From contig JAGTTD010000013.1 of the NCBI GenBank assembly GCA_018398585.1, forward strand, positions 33,717,631 through 33,781,630: a stretch of DNA of 64,000 nt. The letters run 5' to 3'. The notes beneath the pieces are model-generated. The model was not told where the DNA came from. It ran no database searches and saw only the letters and a list, made by a program, of their open reading frames with translations. Each line of letters starts with the position of its first letter. Within the stretch, counting starts at the first letter, position 1. This document shows, piece by piece, positions 22,481-33,044 of this stretch. The position numbers and the translations under genes are program-made. This stretch comes from Simmondsia chinensis (lineage: Eukaryota; Streptophyta; Magnoliopsida; Caryophyllales; Simmondsiaceae).

Positions 22481-23248
22481 TACACGAGTTGCGTCGCCCT
22501 CCCCCGTCCCAACCTCTTACAAGATGACCTCAAGTTCTAATCTCCATTCCTGTTAGAATTCATCAACTAATTGTTATCCTCACAAATACACATGCACTGA
22601 CACTGAGCAAATCAGACATCGAGAATATCATAAAAGTACAACAATTAATCTCAATCTCAATCTCAATCAATGTAGAAGTAGAAGAGTAATTAAGATACTA
22701 TCCTACAGTAATAAAGGATAGATCAAACATAGAGCTGGTGCATAGTTGATAATCTAACTTGGCTAATACGTACCTGAGCCCGCTTGTGGTCTGCGGGCTG
22801 CTGGCTGCGGAGGTGAATTTCGGTTTGTGTTAGGTTTACAGTTGAGGGTTGATATTGTTAGGATAGGTCAGTTTGGAGTTAGCCTTGGTTGGGTTAGGTT
22901 AGGGTTAGGGTTAAGGTCTAGGTTAGGTGGGTGTAATTATTAGGTTTAGGTTTAGGGTTTGTAGTGGGTGGAGGAGGTTCGAATGGTTGGCTATTAGGAG
23001 TGGCTGGGGTTTAGGGTTCGAGTATGAGGTAGGCTAGGGTTAGGGTGCCCCGCGCGGAGGGGGCGGGGTGTTTTGCAAGAAGGGGGAGTGGTGACGGGGT
23101 GTCGCTATAGTTAGCAGTGGGTTCTCCCCGTTGAGTAGGAATTGCCGGCAGTGGGATCTCTCAGCTATCAGCGAGGTGGCCGACGTGACATCGGGGGATG
23201 GCAGAGAGACATTGGGTGTGTGTATGTGAGAGAGAGAGAGAGAGACTG
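22481..23248 (-). other. 5' leader of RTE copy 1, telomere-like and GA-rich
   Basis: Plus-strand text contains irregular TTAGGG/TTTAGGG variants (22860-23045), a GC-rich stretch (23045-23200) and (GA)n at 23228-23245. On the minus strand this is Pro-rich coding or leader sequence ahead of the endonuclease. The repeats are too irregular to be a telomere. Confidence 0.6.
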
Positions 23249-23265
23249 ATGTGAACTTTACTCAA

Positions 23266-24669
23266 CCCGACTCAAATGACAGGCCTAGTTTGGACCATAA
23301 GTAGATACTCTTTGCTCTAGTCCAATTACTTGTGGTTAGAGTTCATCCTTTTTCACTAGGAAAATACAACGATGGCACATAAATACAATAATCACATGCC
23401 ACATTTAGCAACTCTATCTAAAATTTTTGAAACTTGACTATAACTCATCCGGTTAAATTTTTTTGATAAAAAGCTGATTAACGATAAAACTTTAAAGCAT
23501 TAGGGTATTTTATTTTATACATTGAAATTTCAGATATTTAGATGATAAATTATAAGATCTCATTGTGGTACCTACAGGACTTTCAATTTGATATAATATT
23601 TTGTAGCTATTTCAAATGTAAAATATTTTGATGAATAGACTGACTTTTTTTGAGTTTTATTTTTCAGGTAATCTCTTTTTGTAACACTATCAAGAATCTA
23701 TTATTTTTTACCTATTACTTTTTAGCGGTATAATTTAACCCCAAAAAGAAAATACTATAAACATAATTTGATTTAATGTAGAAAAGTTATATTCAACTTA
23801 AATAATTTTAAAATAGAAAAAAAGTACCCGCTCCTGCTCTTTCGCCAGCCCCAGCACTGCTCCCACTGATGATTGGTAGCCCTTTTAACTCCACTACAGT
23901 AGATATGCCGGTTTTGATCGTCTTTTTAATGTCACAACAGCGTCATTGGGGCTTTAGGTCCGATTCGGGTGTATCCATATGAATTTCAGTAATTTAAGGT
24001 TTACAATAAAATAAGGTTGGTTCAAGCTCGGGTTCACCCATTGAAGCTTGTGTCCCTTCCGATTTATACGTATACTCATGTCAGGTTGGTTTTAAGCAAT
24101 TTCGTATTAAGTTTATTACTTTTTCGGGTCATCTTGGGTTTGGGTCAAGAATCGGGTTCTACTAGTTTCGAATCATTCATAATTCTACAATTTGGTATCC
24201 TGTGGCATGAACTACTTTCCAAAGTTTAAATTATAGTTTCACCTTCATATTTATTATATTGTGAATAAAAGTGTTTAATGATCTCTTATAAAATATAGGC
24301 TAGTCATATTGTTAGGACATTTCTTGGTAATATCAGGGCAATAATAAAGATTTTTGTAGTTTCGTCGGGTTGAAATTACAATGGCACTAACAAAAAATGT
24401 CCTAGCAATATCACTACCCAAAATATGTTGTAGATAACTATAATTGCATTTAAAACACTTGGGTTAATTCAAATTTCAAGTCAAGTTGGGTTACAATTTA
24501 GGACATTTGGACTGGATCGGTTTAGGTTAGTTGTGGGTCAAGCTGGGTGTAATTGAGTAATGGAATGAGGCTAGAGCAAGAGGGTGACTCACTCATTTGT
24601 TTGAGAGGGAAATGTCAGGTGGGAGGGGATGATGTCAACAGGCAAATGAGAGGCCTAAAATTCAACATC

Positions 24670-24674
<5 letters not shown>
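23266..24674. other. Noncoding, dispersed-repeat text
   Basis: No gene. Several short phrases such as GGGTCAAGAATCGGGTT and CAAGTTGGGTTACAA, common in decayed plant repeats, recur around 23940-24560. Confidence 0.45.

Positions 24675-24705
<31 letters not shown>
24675..24705. repeat. (AT)n microsatellite
   Basis: Pure AT run at the left edge of a small inverted-repeat element. Confidence 0.95.
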
Positions 24706-24706
<1 letters not shown>

Positions 24707-24707
<1 letters not shown>

Positions 24708-24856
24708 TGACTCTTATAAGAGGGTGAATTTTGGACCATATTTGGTTATATTGAAAGAAGGGGATGATGTCAAGTGAAAAGGGAATGATATCAGTAACTA
24801 AATGAGTAATCTAAAAACCACCCAGTCACTCGCTCTCACCCTCTCATAAGAGTCAT
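24707..24856. mobile_element. MITE, 150 bp
   Basis: The ends are 21-bp inverted repeats with one mismatch: ATGACTCTTATRAGAGGGTG plus A. There is no coding sequence. Phrases such as GGGGATGATGTCAA also occur just outside on the left (24625-24645), so a second, older copy may be adjacent. Confidence 0.8.
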
Positions 24857-24895
24857 GCCATATACATATGGCAGGACTTAGATATCACGCAGCAG

Positions 24896-25200
24896 TGGGT
24901 GGCGAGGGTGAAGGTTATGAGGGAGAGAGAATGGGGTATTGAAAGAGAGACAAAGGGAGGGGCGGCGGTTGTGGTGGTGGCAGGGTGAAGGGCTATAGGA
25001 GGGAAAAAGGGGTATTGAAAAAGAGATAAAAATGAGGGGCGGTGGCGGAAGACTGAGGTGTGGCAGGTGGCGGCGGCCGGTGGCCAGCTGCGACAGCAGC
25101 AACAGCGACTGGCTGCGGAGGAGGGTGGCGGGGTTGAGGAGAAAGGAGGGGAGGGAGAGAAGGTCTGGGGAAATTTTTTTTTTTTTTTTTTTTATCTAAT
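24896..25200. repeat. Purine-rich imperfect tandem duplication
   Basis: About 24907-24983 and 24984-25054 are two imperfect copies of a GA-rich unit (GGGTGAAGG, GGGGTATTGAAA, GGGGCGG). They are followed by GC-rich repeats and a 20-bp T run (25174-25193). Short frames over it are low complexity. Confidence 0.65.
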
Positions 25201-26133
25201 AAGAAAAGGGCTAATCTTGATCGTTCATTATAATAGACTGCCAAGATCTATCCCTCTTATTTATATATACACATACATATAAATATATATCGTACATATA
25301 TGTATGGATGGGGTGCGATTCATACCGCAAAGGCCCAACTGGGCCATGATATAAGTGGGCCGAAAACGGATGGCCCAGATAAAAATCGCTAGTGTTGCGC
25401 CTAGTTAAGACCCATGATTCTCTGTTTTTGGCGCACGTGCACCCAAATTTTCAATAAATTAAAGTATAATCACAATAGAATTGTTTTAATTGTGTTTAAT
25501 ATTTCTGTCTTACTTATCTTTTTAAGAGTTGATTGAATTAATTTTTCTCTCATTTTTTAGTAATTTTGTCAATAAATTTTAGACAATGCTGTTGAATCTC
25601 TCGATTACTCCTTATAGCAATTCGATAATTCACTTCACTATGTATTTATACACGTATATATGTATGTATATATGTATATTTTTATGTATAAAAGATACAT
25701 GCATAAATGTATGTATGTATGTACCTTTGTATGTATAAAAGATTGGAGAAACAATCGATAACGTTTAGTTAGAAAGTTTTAAAATATGCTCTTCTGGAAT
25801 ATTTTATCTTTTCTATTTTTTCAAAATATTTAATCATTGTTGTACATATAATAAAATGTCTGATGATATCATATTAAAAGCTCAATATTTGCTTCAATTT
25901 CGTTCCAAAGGGGAAAAAAAATCATATCGAACTGAAATCGTATTAATTAGTATCACGAGTCAAGCTATTAGGATCAGAACAAGCAATCTTTTAATCAATT
26001 GAGCTAACTTTGAAAATATTATAAATCTAATTATATAAAATGCGTAAGTGCAAGGTGAAAATTCAAGAATGGTTTTATACTAAAACAATATCAATATTTT
26101 AATATTGCACTAAGGAAACTTAATGTTGCTTTT
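25201..26133. other. Noncoding with a TATG-rich microsatellite
   Basis: No gene seen. 25640-25740 is rich in TATG/TGTA repeats. Confidence 0.5.
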
Positions 26134-26476
26134 GGAGTAAATTACATTAGTATTCTAGAGTTTGATGTATTAATTCTTTTAATTCAAAATGTCACATGTA
26201 TTTAATAGAATAATCCAAATAGCGGTCTCTAAAGGTAGAAAATATGCTACTCTTTCAACTCTTCTTTCTTAGCAATGTCCAAAATAGAGGTTCAAGGAGT
26301 AGGATAAGAAGAATAGCAATGGTTGGGGAGTTTTTAACAAATAACGACCTAATTTACATTCTTTTATTCCGTTATTTAGACTATTTGATTAAATATGTAA
26401 TTTCTGACCTAAAAATTTATTTACAGACTAAAATTTTAATACACCAAACCTCAAGTCATTAATTTGCAATTTAGCC
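26134..26476. mobile_element. MITE of the GGAGTAAATTA family, 343 bp
   Basis: The left end (GAGTAAATTACATTAGT) and the reverse complement of the right end (GGCTAAATTGCAAATTA) align over roughly 90-100 bp, both containing GTTTGATGTATTAA-like and TTTAATAGAATAATCCAAATA-like text. It is the same family as 40755-41026. The centre is noncoding. Confidence 0.7.
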
Positions 26477-28324
26477 TTACATTTATTCAATTAAAGTACC
26501 TAATGCAATTACGAAATATTGTTCAAAAGTTCATTGACTTATAACAATATGATTAAAGTAAGTATTTTTCTTGTGAACTAACATTCATTTATGTTTGATA
26601 AGCTTATTTAGCTCACCATTTTCAAATTATCAAAAGAAAAAAAAAAAGTAATTATATTTTTATTGAACTTATATTCGTTTATGTTTGCATGACTTGGATC
26701 GAGCAGGACTTGAGATTTCGTAAATTCAAACAAGAGTCACAATACAGTTGTCAATACAGGTCAGATTCTCTCCTATTCTTACTTATCTACATGTAATATA
26801 TGTCCATGTTATTAATTTTATCAAAAATGATCTCAAATGATTAGTCAAAATTAACGTAATTCCCCAACTTCAAGGAGACAATGCAAAAATACGTTCATTT
26901 AGGATTCGAGATGGGGATTTGAGACCCAAAAAAACATAAAGATATATATCAATTAGTACTCTAACCTAAAGACTGTTACGACATCATGTCATAATCTTCC
27001 ATTCTAAGTCGCACAGAAAAATCATAATAACAACTCTCATTTGCCTAAGACTAAGTCCTGCTTACTTTGGTCCACATACTTTATTCCAAGAGATCACACG
27101 CATTCTCTTTAGAACTATCATACCTTTTTTTTTATTTATTGATAATTATGAGAAAGAAAATCTTCAGAAGAGTTTAGGAGAGTCTTTCAAAGATATAATA
27201 GTCAAAGATACAAATATAAAAGAACAGAAAGAAAGAAGAAGAGAAAAGAAGAGAGAAATCAGAACTAGCATACGTTCTTCCAAAAGAAATTCAAAAAAAA
27301 AAAAAAAAACACGAAATTCGTAGTATATATATGCTAGTCTAGGATTAGGATTAGTTCAGATCAAGATAGTCCTACCTGTTTAGAAGGCAAATTACTTTTC
27401 CAAAATTGTAACCTAGAAAACAAAAAAGCTTGTCTAATGAAATTGTTTGGTCGCTTTTCCTAGAAGCATGTTTTGCAAAAGTACTTTTGCTACTAATTCA
27501 ATTCTAAAAGAGAAGCACTATTTTTTTGTTTCCACTAAAAAGCAGAAAAATAATTTATGCTTCTAAAAGAACTTCTTTTTTCAGGCACATGAAATCCCAA
27601 AATAAAGGTGTTTATGCTAAAAAATATTATGGAAAAAGTTTGGCCAAACTGACTCCTAAAAATAACCGCAGGCAAGCTAAAATATTTTTTGAAGATATTA
27701 TTATTATGCAATGGCTTAAATCCACGCCCTAAACATCCAAAATTTGCCTAGGGAGAGTGCAGGGTTCCTTCTTAGTGTTAAATTTTATTGGGTTTTTAGC
27801 CCTGACTCACGAGAGTTGGCATTTTTGAAGTCCACTATATGCCCGAGTAAAGTTCCATCGTAAAATCAATTGGCATTAGATGGAGAAACTTACTAAACTT
27901 ATATATTGATCTCTTCTCTCTTATAACTCTTACGTGAAATTCTACTAGATTTATATGTGGAGTACTTAATACTTAACTTCGTAGTATAAGATACATACTA
28001 TCACTATCTAAAAGAGGCAAGTAATACTAAGAGTGAGCTATTGGGTTTGATATAATAGTTAGATTACTTACTCTCTAAGGTTTTGGGTTCAAAGTTCATA
28101 TCTTTCTGGCCCTGAATGTTAGCGGCTCTTCTTATAATATTGTTGTACCTCATTACCATATAAAAGAAAGTAATATTAGCGTACTACGGCAAACTTTGAT
28201 GCCAACGTGAGCTTTCTTGGGAAGTGCTTGAACTTGGAATCTTCAGGCAAGTACCTCAACATGAAGGATAAACACATCACATAATCTACTGAATCCATTT
28301 TTAAAAAAAATATCACTCAATCAT
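26477..28324. other. Noncoding, no gene recognised
   Basis: AT-rich. 27390-27680 contains GTTTGGTCGCTTTT and GTTTGGCCAAAC phrases reminiscent of a decayed TIR element, but no clean ends. 27865-27945 is a copy of the repeat also seen near 95 and 2880. Confidence 0.45.
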
Positions 28325-28564
28325 ACCACTTTTTCGATAATTACCAAAGAAACTCGCAATATTACAAAGGGTGCACTCGCAGAAGCGAGGCCCAAGAGAA
28401 GTCGATCACACCATAGTGAGCTTGTTTGATATCGAGCTTTAAAGCAACAAAGCCAACCGGGCTTCTTTTTTTCCAAATGCCATCATAATTTCATGAGTAA
28501 GGAGAATACGATCATTAATTGACTAGCCTAAAGCAGTGATACCTTGAGCCAGGTGAACCAGCTT

Positions 28565-28940
28565 ATATAGTGATAAATACTAATTATGTAGGTTAAGTAC
28601 TAGTTAGTTTAGTAGGTTTGTAGTTTGTTAGGTAGTAAATGATTTGTCAGATAGTTTGTTGGAAGTTGTGAAGTTGTTATTTAGAATCTTATTAGTAAAT
28701 AAATGAAGTTGTAGCATGATTATAAAATCTATAAATACATGTAATATCTCATAATGAAAATACACTAGAAGTGACATTACCAGTTCTCTATCTCTTTTTT
28801 CCCTTTCTCCCCTTAATTCTCTCTCAATTCTTCTCTTTTCTCAAATTTTGTCTCTCTATTCTCCTTCTTCTTCTAAATTCTTTTCCAAATCTAATTCAAA
28901 TTAAGATACAATCATAATTGATTGTATTATACCGAGTAAT
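28565..28940 (+). repeat. LTR-like block inside the LINE fossil
   Basis: Contains a TATA box (CTATAAATACATG, about 28725-28740), then CT-rich leader-like sequence (TCTCTATCTC to CTTCTTCTTC). It interrupts otherwise consecutive LINE text. No internal region is present, so it may be a solo LTR; the exact ends and target duplication are unresolved. Confidence 0.5.
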
Positions 28941-28957
28941 ACAGAATTTCCTAGACT

Positions 28958-29192
28958 GAGCGTACCCAGTGCCTCAAGGGCTCCCGCCTACACGCAGGTT
29001 CTGGGGGGCGCTGATGTACGCAGCCTTCCTCTTTCAGAGTGTTAACCTGAAGAGAGGCTGCTTCCATATACACCCAACCTGAGGGTGAGGACTTCCCAGG
29101 AGGTCACCCATCCTGGTACTACTCTCGCCCAAGCACGCTTAACTTCGGAGTTCTAATGGGATCCGGTGATGGTGTGTTGGTGCCCTCTTTGG
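28958..29192 (-). mobile_element. SINE with 5S rRNA-derived head (copy 2)
   Basis: Flanked by an 18-bp target duplication with two mismatches (TACAGAATTTCCTAGACT at 28940-28957; TACAAAATTTCCTACACT at 29193-29210). It has the same structure as 12514-12751, and its 5S part is even closer to plant 5S rRNA: GAACTCCGAAGTTAAGCG, GGGCGAGAGTAGTACC and GGATGGGTGACCTCCTGGG (about 29090-29175). Two copies with the same head-tail junction show that this is a family and not a chance 5S insertion. Confidence 0.9.
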
Positions 29193-29524
29193 TACAAAAT
29201 TTCCTACACTAATTTGTCTAAATTAGTTGGAATCAATAAATTTGAAACCTTAGAAATGCTATTATAATTACATTACTAAGACTAGTCGATCTAAATTGGC
29301 AAAAATTTTATAGGCAATCCACTTTAGAAATGAGAGTGATAAAGTTGGGGTTAATGTCTTTGAGGTGTTCTCCGCAATAAGATGGCTTCTAATCTATCTG
29401 TACCTGAAGTTTTAGAAGGATGCATTTCAAAGATCACTTCTTTCGGCTCCTGATACAATGCAACTTGAGTAAGCATCATATTATCAGTGTTGATATTTAA
29501 AGAGTTTAAACATCTCCAAACTTA

Positions 29525-29620
29525 AGACACAGAGAAATTACAATTTTTTTCAATAATTAGCGACAAAAGTCGAAAAATAAGGCAAGCGTGCACGCAAAAG
29601 CGAGGCCTGAGCGTACCCAC
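29525..29620 (-). mobile_element. L1-type LINE 3' tail
   Basis: Starts with a short T run and ends near GAGGCCTGAGCGTACCCAC. It matches, in orientation, the L1 tails at 42005 and 28325 and the reverse complement of 16378-16474. No coding sequence is attached. Confidence 0.65.
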
Positions 29621-29993
29621 AGAGAGAAAAGAAGCATTACCTTCTTAATTGTCGATCTTAATATGATATGCGTCTTTTGAGTTTCCATGTTGCTTTTGCT
29701 CTGTCCTTGCATTGCAGAAATTTGAAAAGAAAAAAAATGGAATTTTTGTTAGAAAGAAGCCAATGTTCTCTTTACTTGATTATATAGGAAACAAGTAATT
29801 CAAAGAAAAAATGTCTTGGGTTGGACAAACTTAATTTGCCACAAAGCATATGCATCCTAGAATGAGACCCAATCTAACAAGCAAACCAATGTCAAACAAT
29901 GACATAGTGTCATTTCATGACATTAAGACTTTTCATGATCAGAAATACTAGCAAACTATAACATGGATCCCACAGTGTGGTGAATGCAGAGTG
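29621..29993. other. Noncoding, no gene recognised
   Basis: Nothing identifiable. Confidence 0.45.
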
Positions 29994-30009
29994 GTTTAGA
30001 ACATATGAT

Positions 30010-30107
30010 CTAACTTTAGTCATGTAATACAACAACAACAATAACAATCCCAGTGCCACAAGGGTTCCCGCCTTGGGGGGGAGGGGGTGGATGTATGCAG
30101 CCTTACT
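30010..30107 (-). mobile_element. 5'-truncated SINE, TS-type tail
   Basis: A perfect 16-bp target duplication, GTTTAGAACATATGAT, stands at 29994-30009 and 30108-30123. In element orientation: GGCTGCATACATCCACC, GGGAACCCTTGTGGCAC, then TTGTTATTGTTGTTGTTG. Only the tail is kept. Confidence 0.9.
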
Positions 30108-30189
30108 GTTTAGAACATATGATAGACATCTCAACATGGGTTATTAGGAGAGTGACAATCGCCTTTTATTGTTTCCCTTATGACTAAAG

Positions 30190-30950
30190 GGGGAGGCAAT
30201 CATGTTCAATTAGGGTTATATGTGCACTTGCACCTGAGTCAAGGTACCAGTTGCTTTTCAAGTGTTCGCTTGTAGGTATAATAGGAAATCATAGAGGTAA
30301 CGATGCAGGCTCAGTTATAGTAGTTAGTGCAATCACTAGCTTATGACCAGTGAAACAATAGATTTAACACAAACTAGAAGGAGTAGGACTAAATACACTT
30401 GCACCAAGATAAAGGAGTTACCAGAAGACCTAGCAAGGGAAATAGGTGAGACCATAGACTACATTACTTATCCACTTTGCATGATTGGAGAGGCAGTTCC
30501 CTGCTCACTGCAATTGCCATGGTGATGTCTTGGACCCCAACAACCTCCACCTTCACGATTGTCCTGCTCGTGGGTCTGGCTAGTGTTTTAACCCAGTGCC
30601 TATGGTGGGTGGTGTTGATGGATAGGTCTTAGAAAGTAAGGTGCTTCTCCTCACATCATAAGTTGGTCCACAAGAGCATGAATGTTGAACCACACATACC
30701 ATGATTTATAGTAGAGCCAAAAGAATCAATATTAAGAGAGAGGAAGTTTGTGAAGGGCATACAATACCAACTTCGTATACAAAATCAAAGCTTGAACTGC
30801 AGTAAGACTCTAGGCAAGAGCCTTGAACTTCCTCATGTAATCATCAATTGGGGAGCCCTCCATGTGAAGAATAGCAAACTCTAGTCGTAACTTCGTTCAC
30901 TTGTAAAGAAATGGTCCATGTAACACTTCTCAGAGTTACGCGAATCGCTT
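30190..30950 (-). pseudogene. Ty1/copia gag-protease fossil (second element)
   Basis: Minus strand, frame-shifted. 30920-30800 gives KLRLEFAILHMEGSPIDDYM and RKFKALA, like a copia gag of the UBN2 kind (usually spxxEYLrkFkaLaDsL). 30270-30190 gives EHLKSNWYLDSGASAHIT, the copia protease active site (WYLDSGAS-H). This is a different and older copia than the one at 31238-38455. Confidence 0.75.
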
Positions 30951-31237
30951 TGGAATTTGGCTTGGTGTAAATGTTATTGAGTGTAGAGTGGTCCAAAGTA
31001 ATAGAGATCGGGCCCCTCAAGCAACGATCTATACGAACCTATGTTGAGTAATCCGGATTGACAAAGATACGACCTCTTACATTTTGTTGATTACAAAGAA
31101 TGGAACCGTTAATAAAACTGAGGAGTTAATAGTCAATGACAAGAGAGAGCATATCTAGTAACGCCATAGCCAAGTATGGGGGTTTTTGTTGATCTAACTC
31201 CCTCATAGTATGGCTTTAATTTTGATGCGTCACTTCT
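30951..31237. other. Noncoding at the truncation side of the copia element
   Basis: No recognisable text; it separates two copia fossils. Confidence 0.4.
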
Positions 31238-32990
31238 TCAATTTCTTTCAGCCTGTGAAAAACATATTGGTTCCTGAACCACAACAACAGAGCAAAGAGA
31301 TAGAATGTGCTTGGATTTATGTATCCCGTCTTTAAGGCGGGTACGCATGGAATGGACATTCACGATTGCAGGAGCAACCGTGGGCATGAGGGACGGCCCG
31401 AGGTGACCATCCGAGGAGATCACAGGAGAGTCAATCAGGGAAGCCTGGCGTGCGCCCACTGAATTAGTACTAGCACCCGTCCCGTCCGTGGAGACCACGG
31501 TGGCGGAGTCAGGTGCGGTAGCCAAGGGGAAGGAGGTGGGTAAAACAGCGGCCGAGCGCAGGCTCAATAGCCCACCCGAGCCCACCGGGGGTGACACACT
31601 AGGAACAGCTGAGCGGGTAGTATGAGCTAGAATTGGACTTGGCAGAGGGATATCAACCAGGGCTGAGCTTGGTAGCGCATGCATACTAGACGTGATGTTA
31701 GGATAAAGAAATAAATGTTCAACAAAATGCACATGACGACTAGCGTAGACACAACAAATAGTGGGGTCCAAGCATCGGTACCCCTTGTAACGTCCTGCGT
31801 ATCCAACAAACACGCATGAGATAGAACGTGGGGCTAATTTATGAGAAGTACGAGATGTGATGTTAGAATAACAAGCACACCCAAAGACCGGAAAAAGTTG
31901 TAGTCTTGCGCCTTTTTAAACAATTTTTCAAAAGGGGTAAGATTTTGTAAGTTTGGAGTGGGCAACCGATTTATAATGTAATACGCAGTGCAAACAGCAT
32001 CAACCCAAAATTTTAGAGTCCGTACCATTTAACTTAAATGTTGATGCTTTCGTTCGGCCACCTCATTTTGTTGTGGGGTATCAGGACAGGAGAGACAAAA
32101 GTGAATACCGTAGGTACAACAAAAGGTGACCATGGGCCTGTTGTCAAACTCACGACCTCCATCACTTCGAAAACATTTAATTTTAAGATTAAAATGATTT
32201 TCAACTAGGGCCTTAAAATCAGAAAAGATGGAGTACACTTCATCCTTCCGTTGCATCGGGTAGAGCCGGGTGAAGTGAGAGAAATCATCAACAAATAGCA
32301 CATAATACCGAAAGGCAGAATCAAAAACAACAGGTGATTGCCAAACATATGAATGAATTAATTACAAAGGTAAAGAAGTATCATGTAACACACGTGAAAA
32401 GGGTAAACGACGTGACTTTCCTAAACAACATGCAGAGCAATGTGTAATTGTGCTAGAATGAGAAACACCAGTCAAAGAGCGAGTACGTAAAGTGTCCAAA
32501 ACAAAATTCCCTAAATGATCTAAGCACCTATGCCATAGCTTAGCCGTGACTGTCCATGCAACAAGTCGAGTAGTATGAGGAGAAAACCCGTGTAGGGGGC
32601 CTTCACTGCGTATCCTGAGAAGTGGCGTCCCCGTAGCCTTGTCCTTAACACAAAAAGAAGAAGAATTGAACTCAACAACACAGTTATTATCACGACACAA
32701 TTGTTTAATAGACTAGAGGCTGTATGCAAGACCAGGAACAAACATAACATTAGGAAGCAACAGGTCACAAGTTGTAGTACGAAATTTTGAAAAACCAACA
32801 TGTGTAACCGGTAAAAAAGACCCATTGCCAACTTGTATTGATTTTGAACCACGACAAACATTGTGTTGAGTTAATATACCTGCGTTGGAAGTCATATGAT
32901 TGGACGCCCCTGAGTCCGGGTACCATGTAGGATCAGCATGATCAGTGACAGACATGGCCGAGCGGGATTGGGAGAGGTCAGAGTTGACAT
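31238..32990 (-). pseudogene. Copia protease-integrase, degraded
   Basis: Minus strand. Protease: WYPDSGASNHMT near 32890-32925, with the catalytic Asp in DSG. GAG-pre-integrase zinc region: LWHRCLDHLG and CSACCLGKSRRLPF (H-x3-H, C-x2-C). Integrase core: Asp in VLFVDDFSHFTRL, Asp in FRSDGGREF and Glu in NEVAERKHQHLS, all present. Post-integrase text (MFVGYAGRYKGYRCLDP) and a Pro/Ser-rich linker run to MRTRLKDGIHK. Stops near 32360, 32030 and 31830 and frame changes inactivate it. Confidence 0.9.
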
Positions 32991-33044
32991 AGCGATGAGG
33001 TCAAAAAGAGGCAGCATGACCAGCATGATGACAAATCTGACAAA

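Larger units (their letters stand above)
17331..23248 (-). mobile_element. RTE-type LINE insertion (copy 1) with internal inserted DNA
   Basis: A 17-bp duplication with one mismatch (ATRTGAACTTTACTCAA) lies at 17314-17330 and 23249-23265, and the flanks outside it join into one continuous repeat. The right end on the minus strand is a GA/CT-rich RTE 5' leader. The endonuclease and RT fossil spans 22480-20830. The left end reads TTGTTATTG in element orientation. Between about 17640 and 20790 there is DNA not typical of RTE, including an LTR-like block at 19096-20745, so at least one nested insertion is likely. The left part 17331-17640 does not show the tail seen in other RTE copies here, so either this is another subfamily or the left limit belongs to a different event. 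Confidence 0.6.
28325..29470 (-). pseudogene. L1-type LINE ORF2 fossil, split by an LTR-like block and a SINE
   Basis: Minus strand. 29470-29370 gives KEVIFEMHPSKTSGTD (L1 ORF2 usually has M-x-P-x-KAPGPDG), 29360-29230 gives INPNFITLISKVDC and FRSTSLSNVI (usually FRPISLCNVIYK), and 28580-28400 gives GITALG-x-SINDRILLTHE and GFVALKLDI (usually LALKLDMSKAYDR). The text then jumps straight into the shared L1 3' tail (GGCCTCGCTTCTGCG) and a short A tail at about 28325, so the rest of ORF2 is missing. The middle is interrupted by 28565-28940 and 28958-29192. Confidence 0.85.

Noticed and set aside
22860..23045. Internal telomere repeat
   Set aside because: TTAGGG/TTTAGGG words are irregular and sit in the leader of an RTE element; no regular heptamer array.
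24878..25282. Pro-rich and Ser-rich frames on both strands
   Set aside because: They come from purine/pyrimidine-biased tandem DNA and are not supported by any domain.
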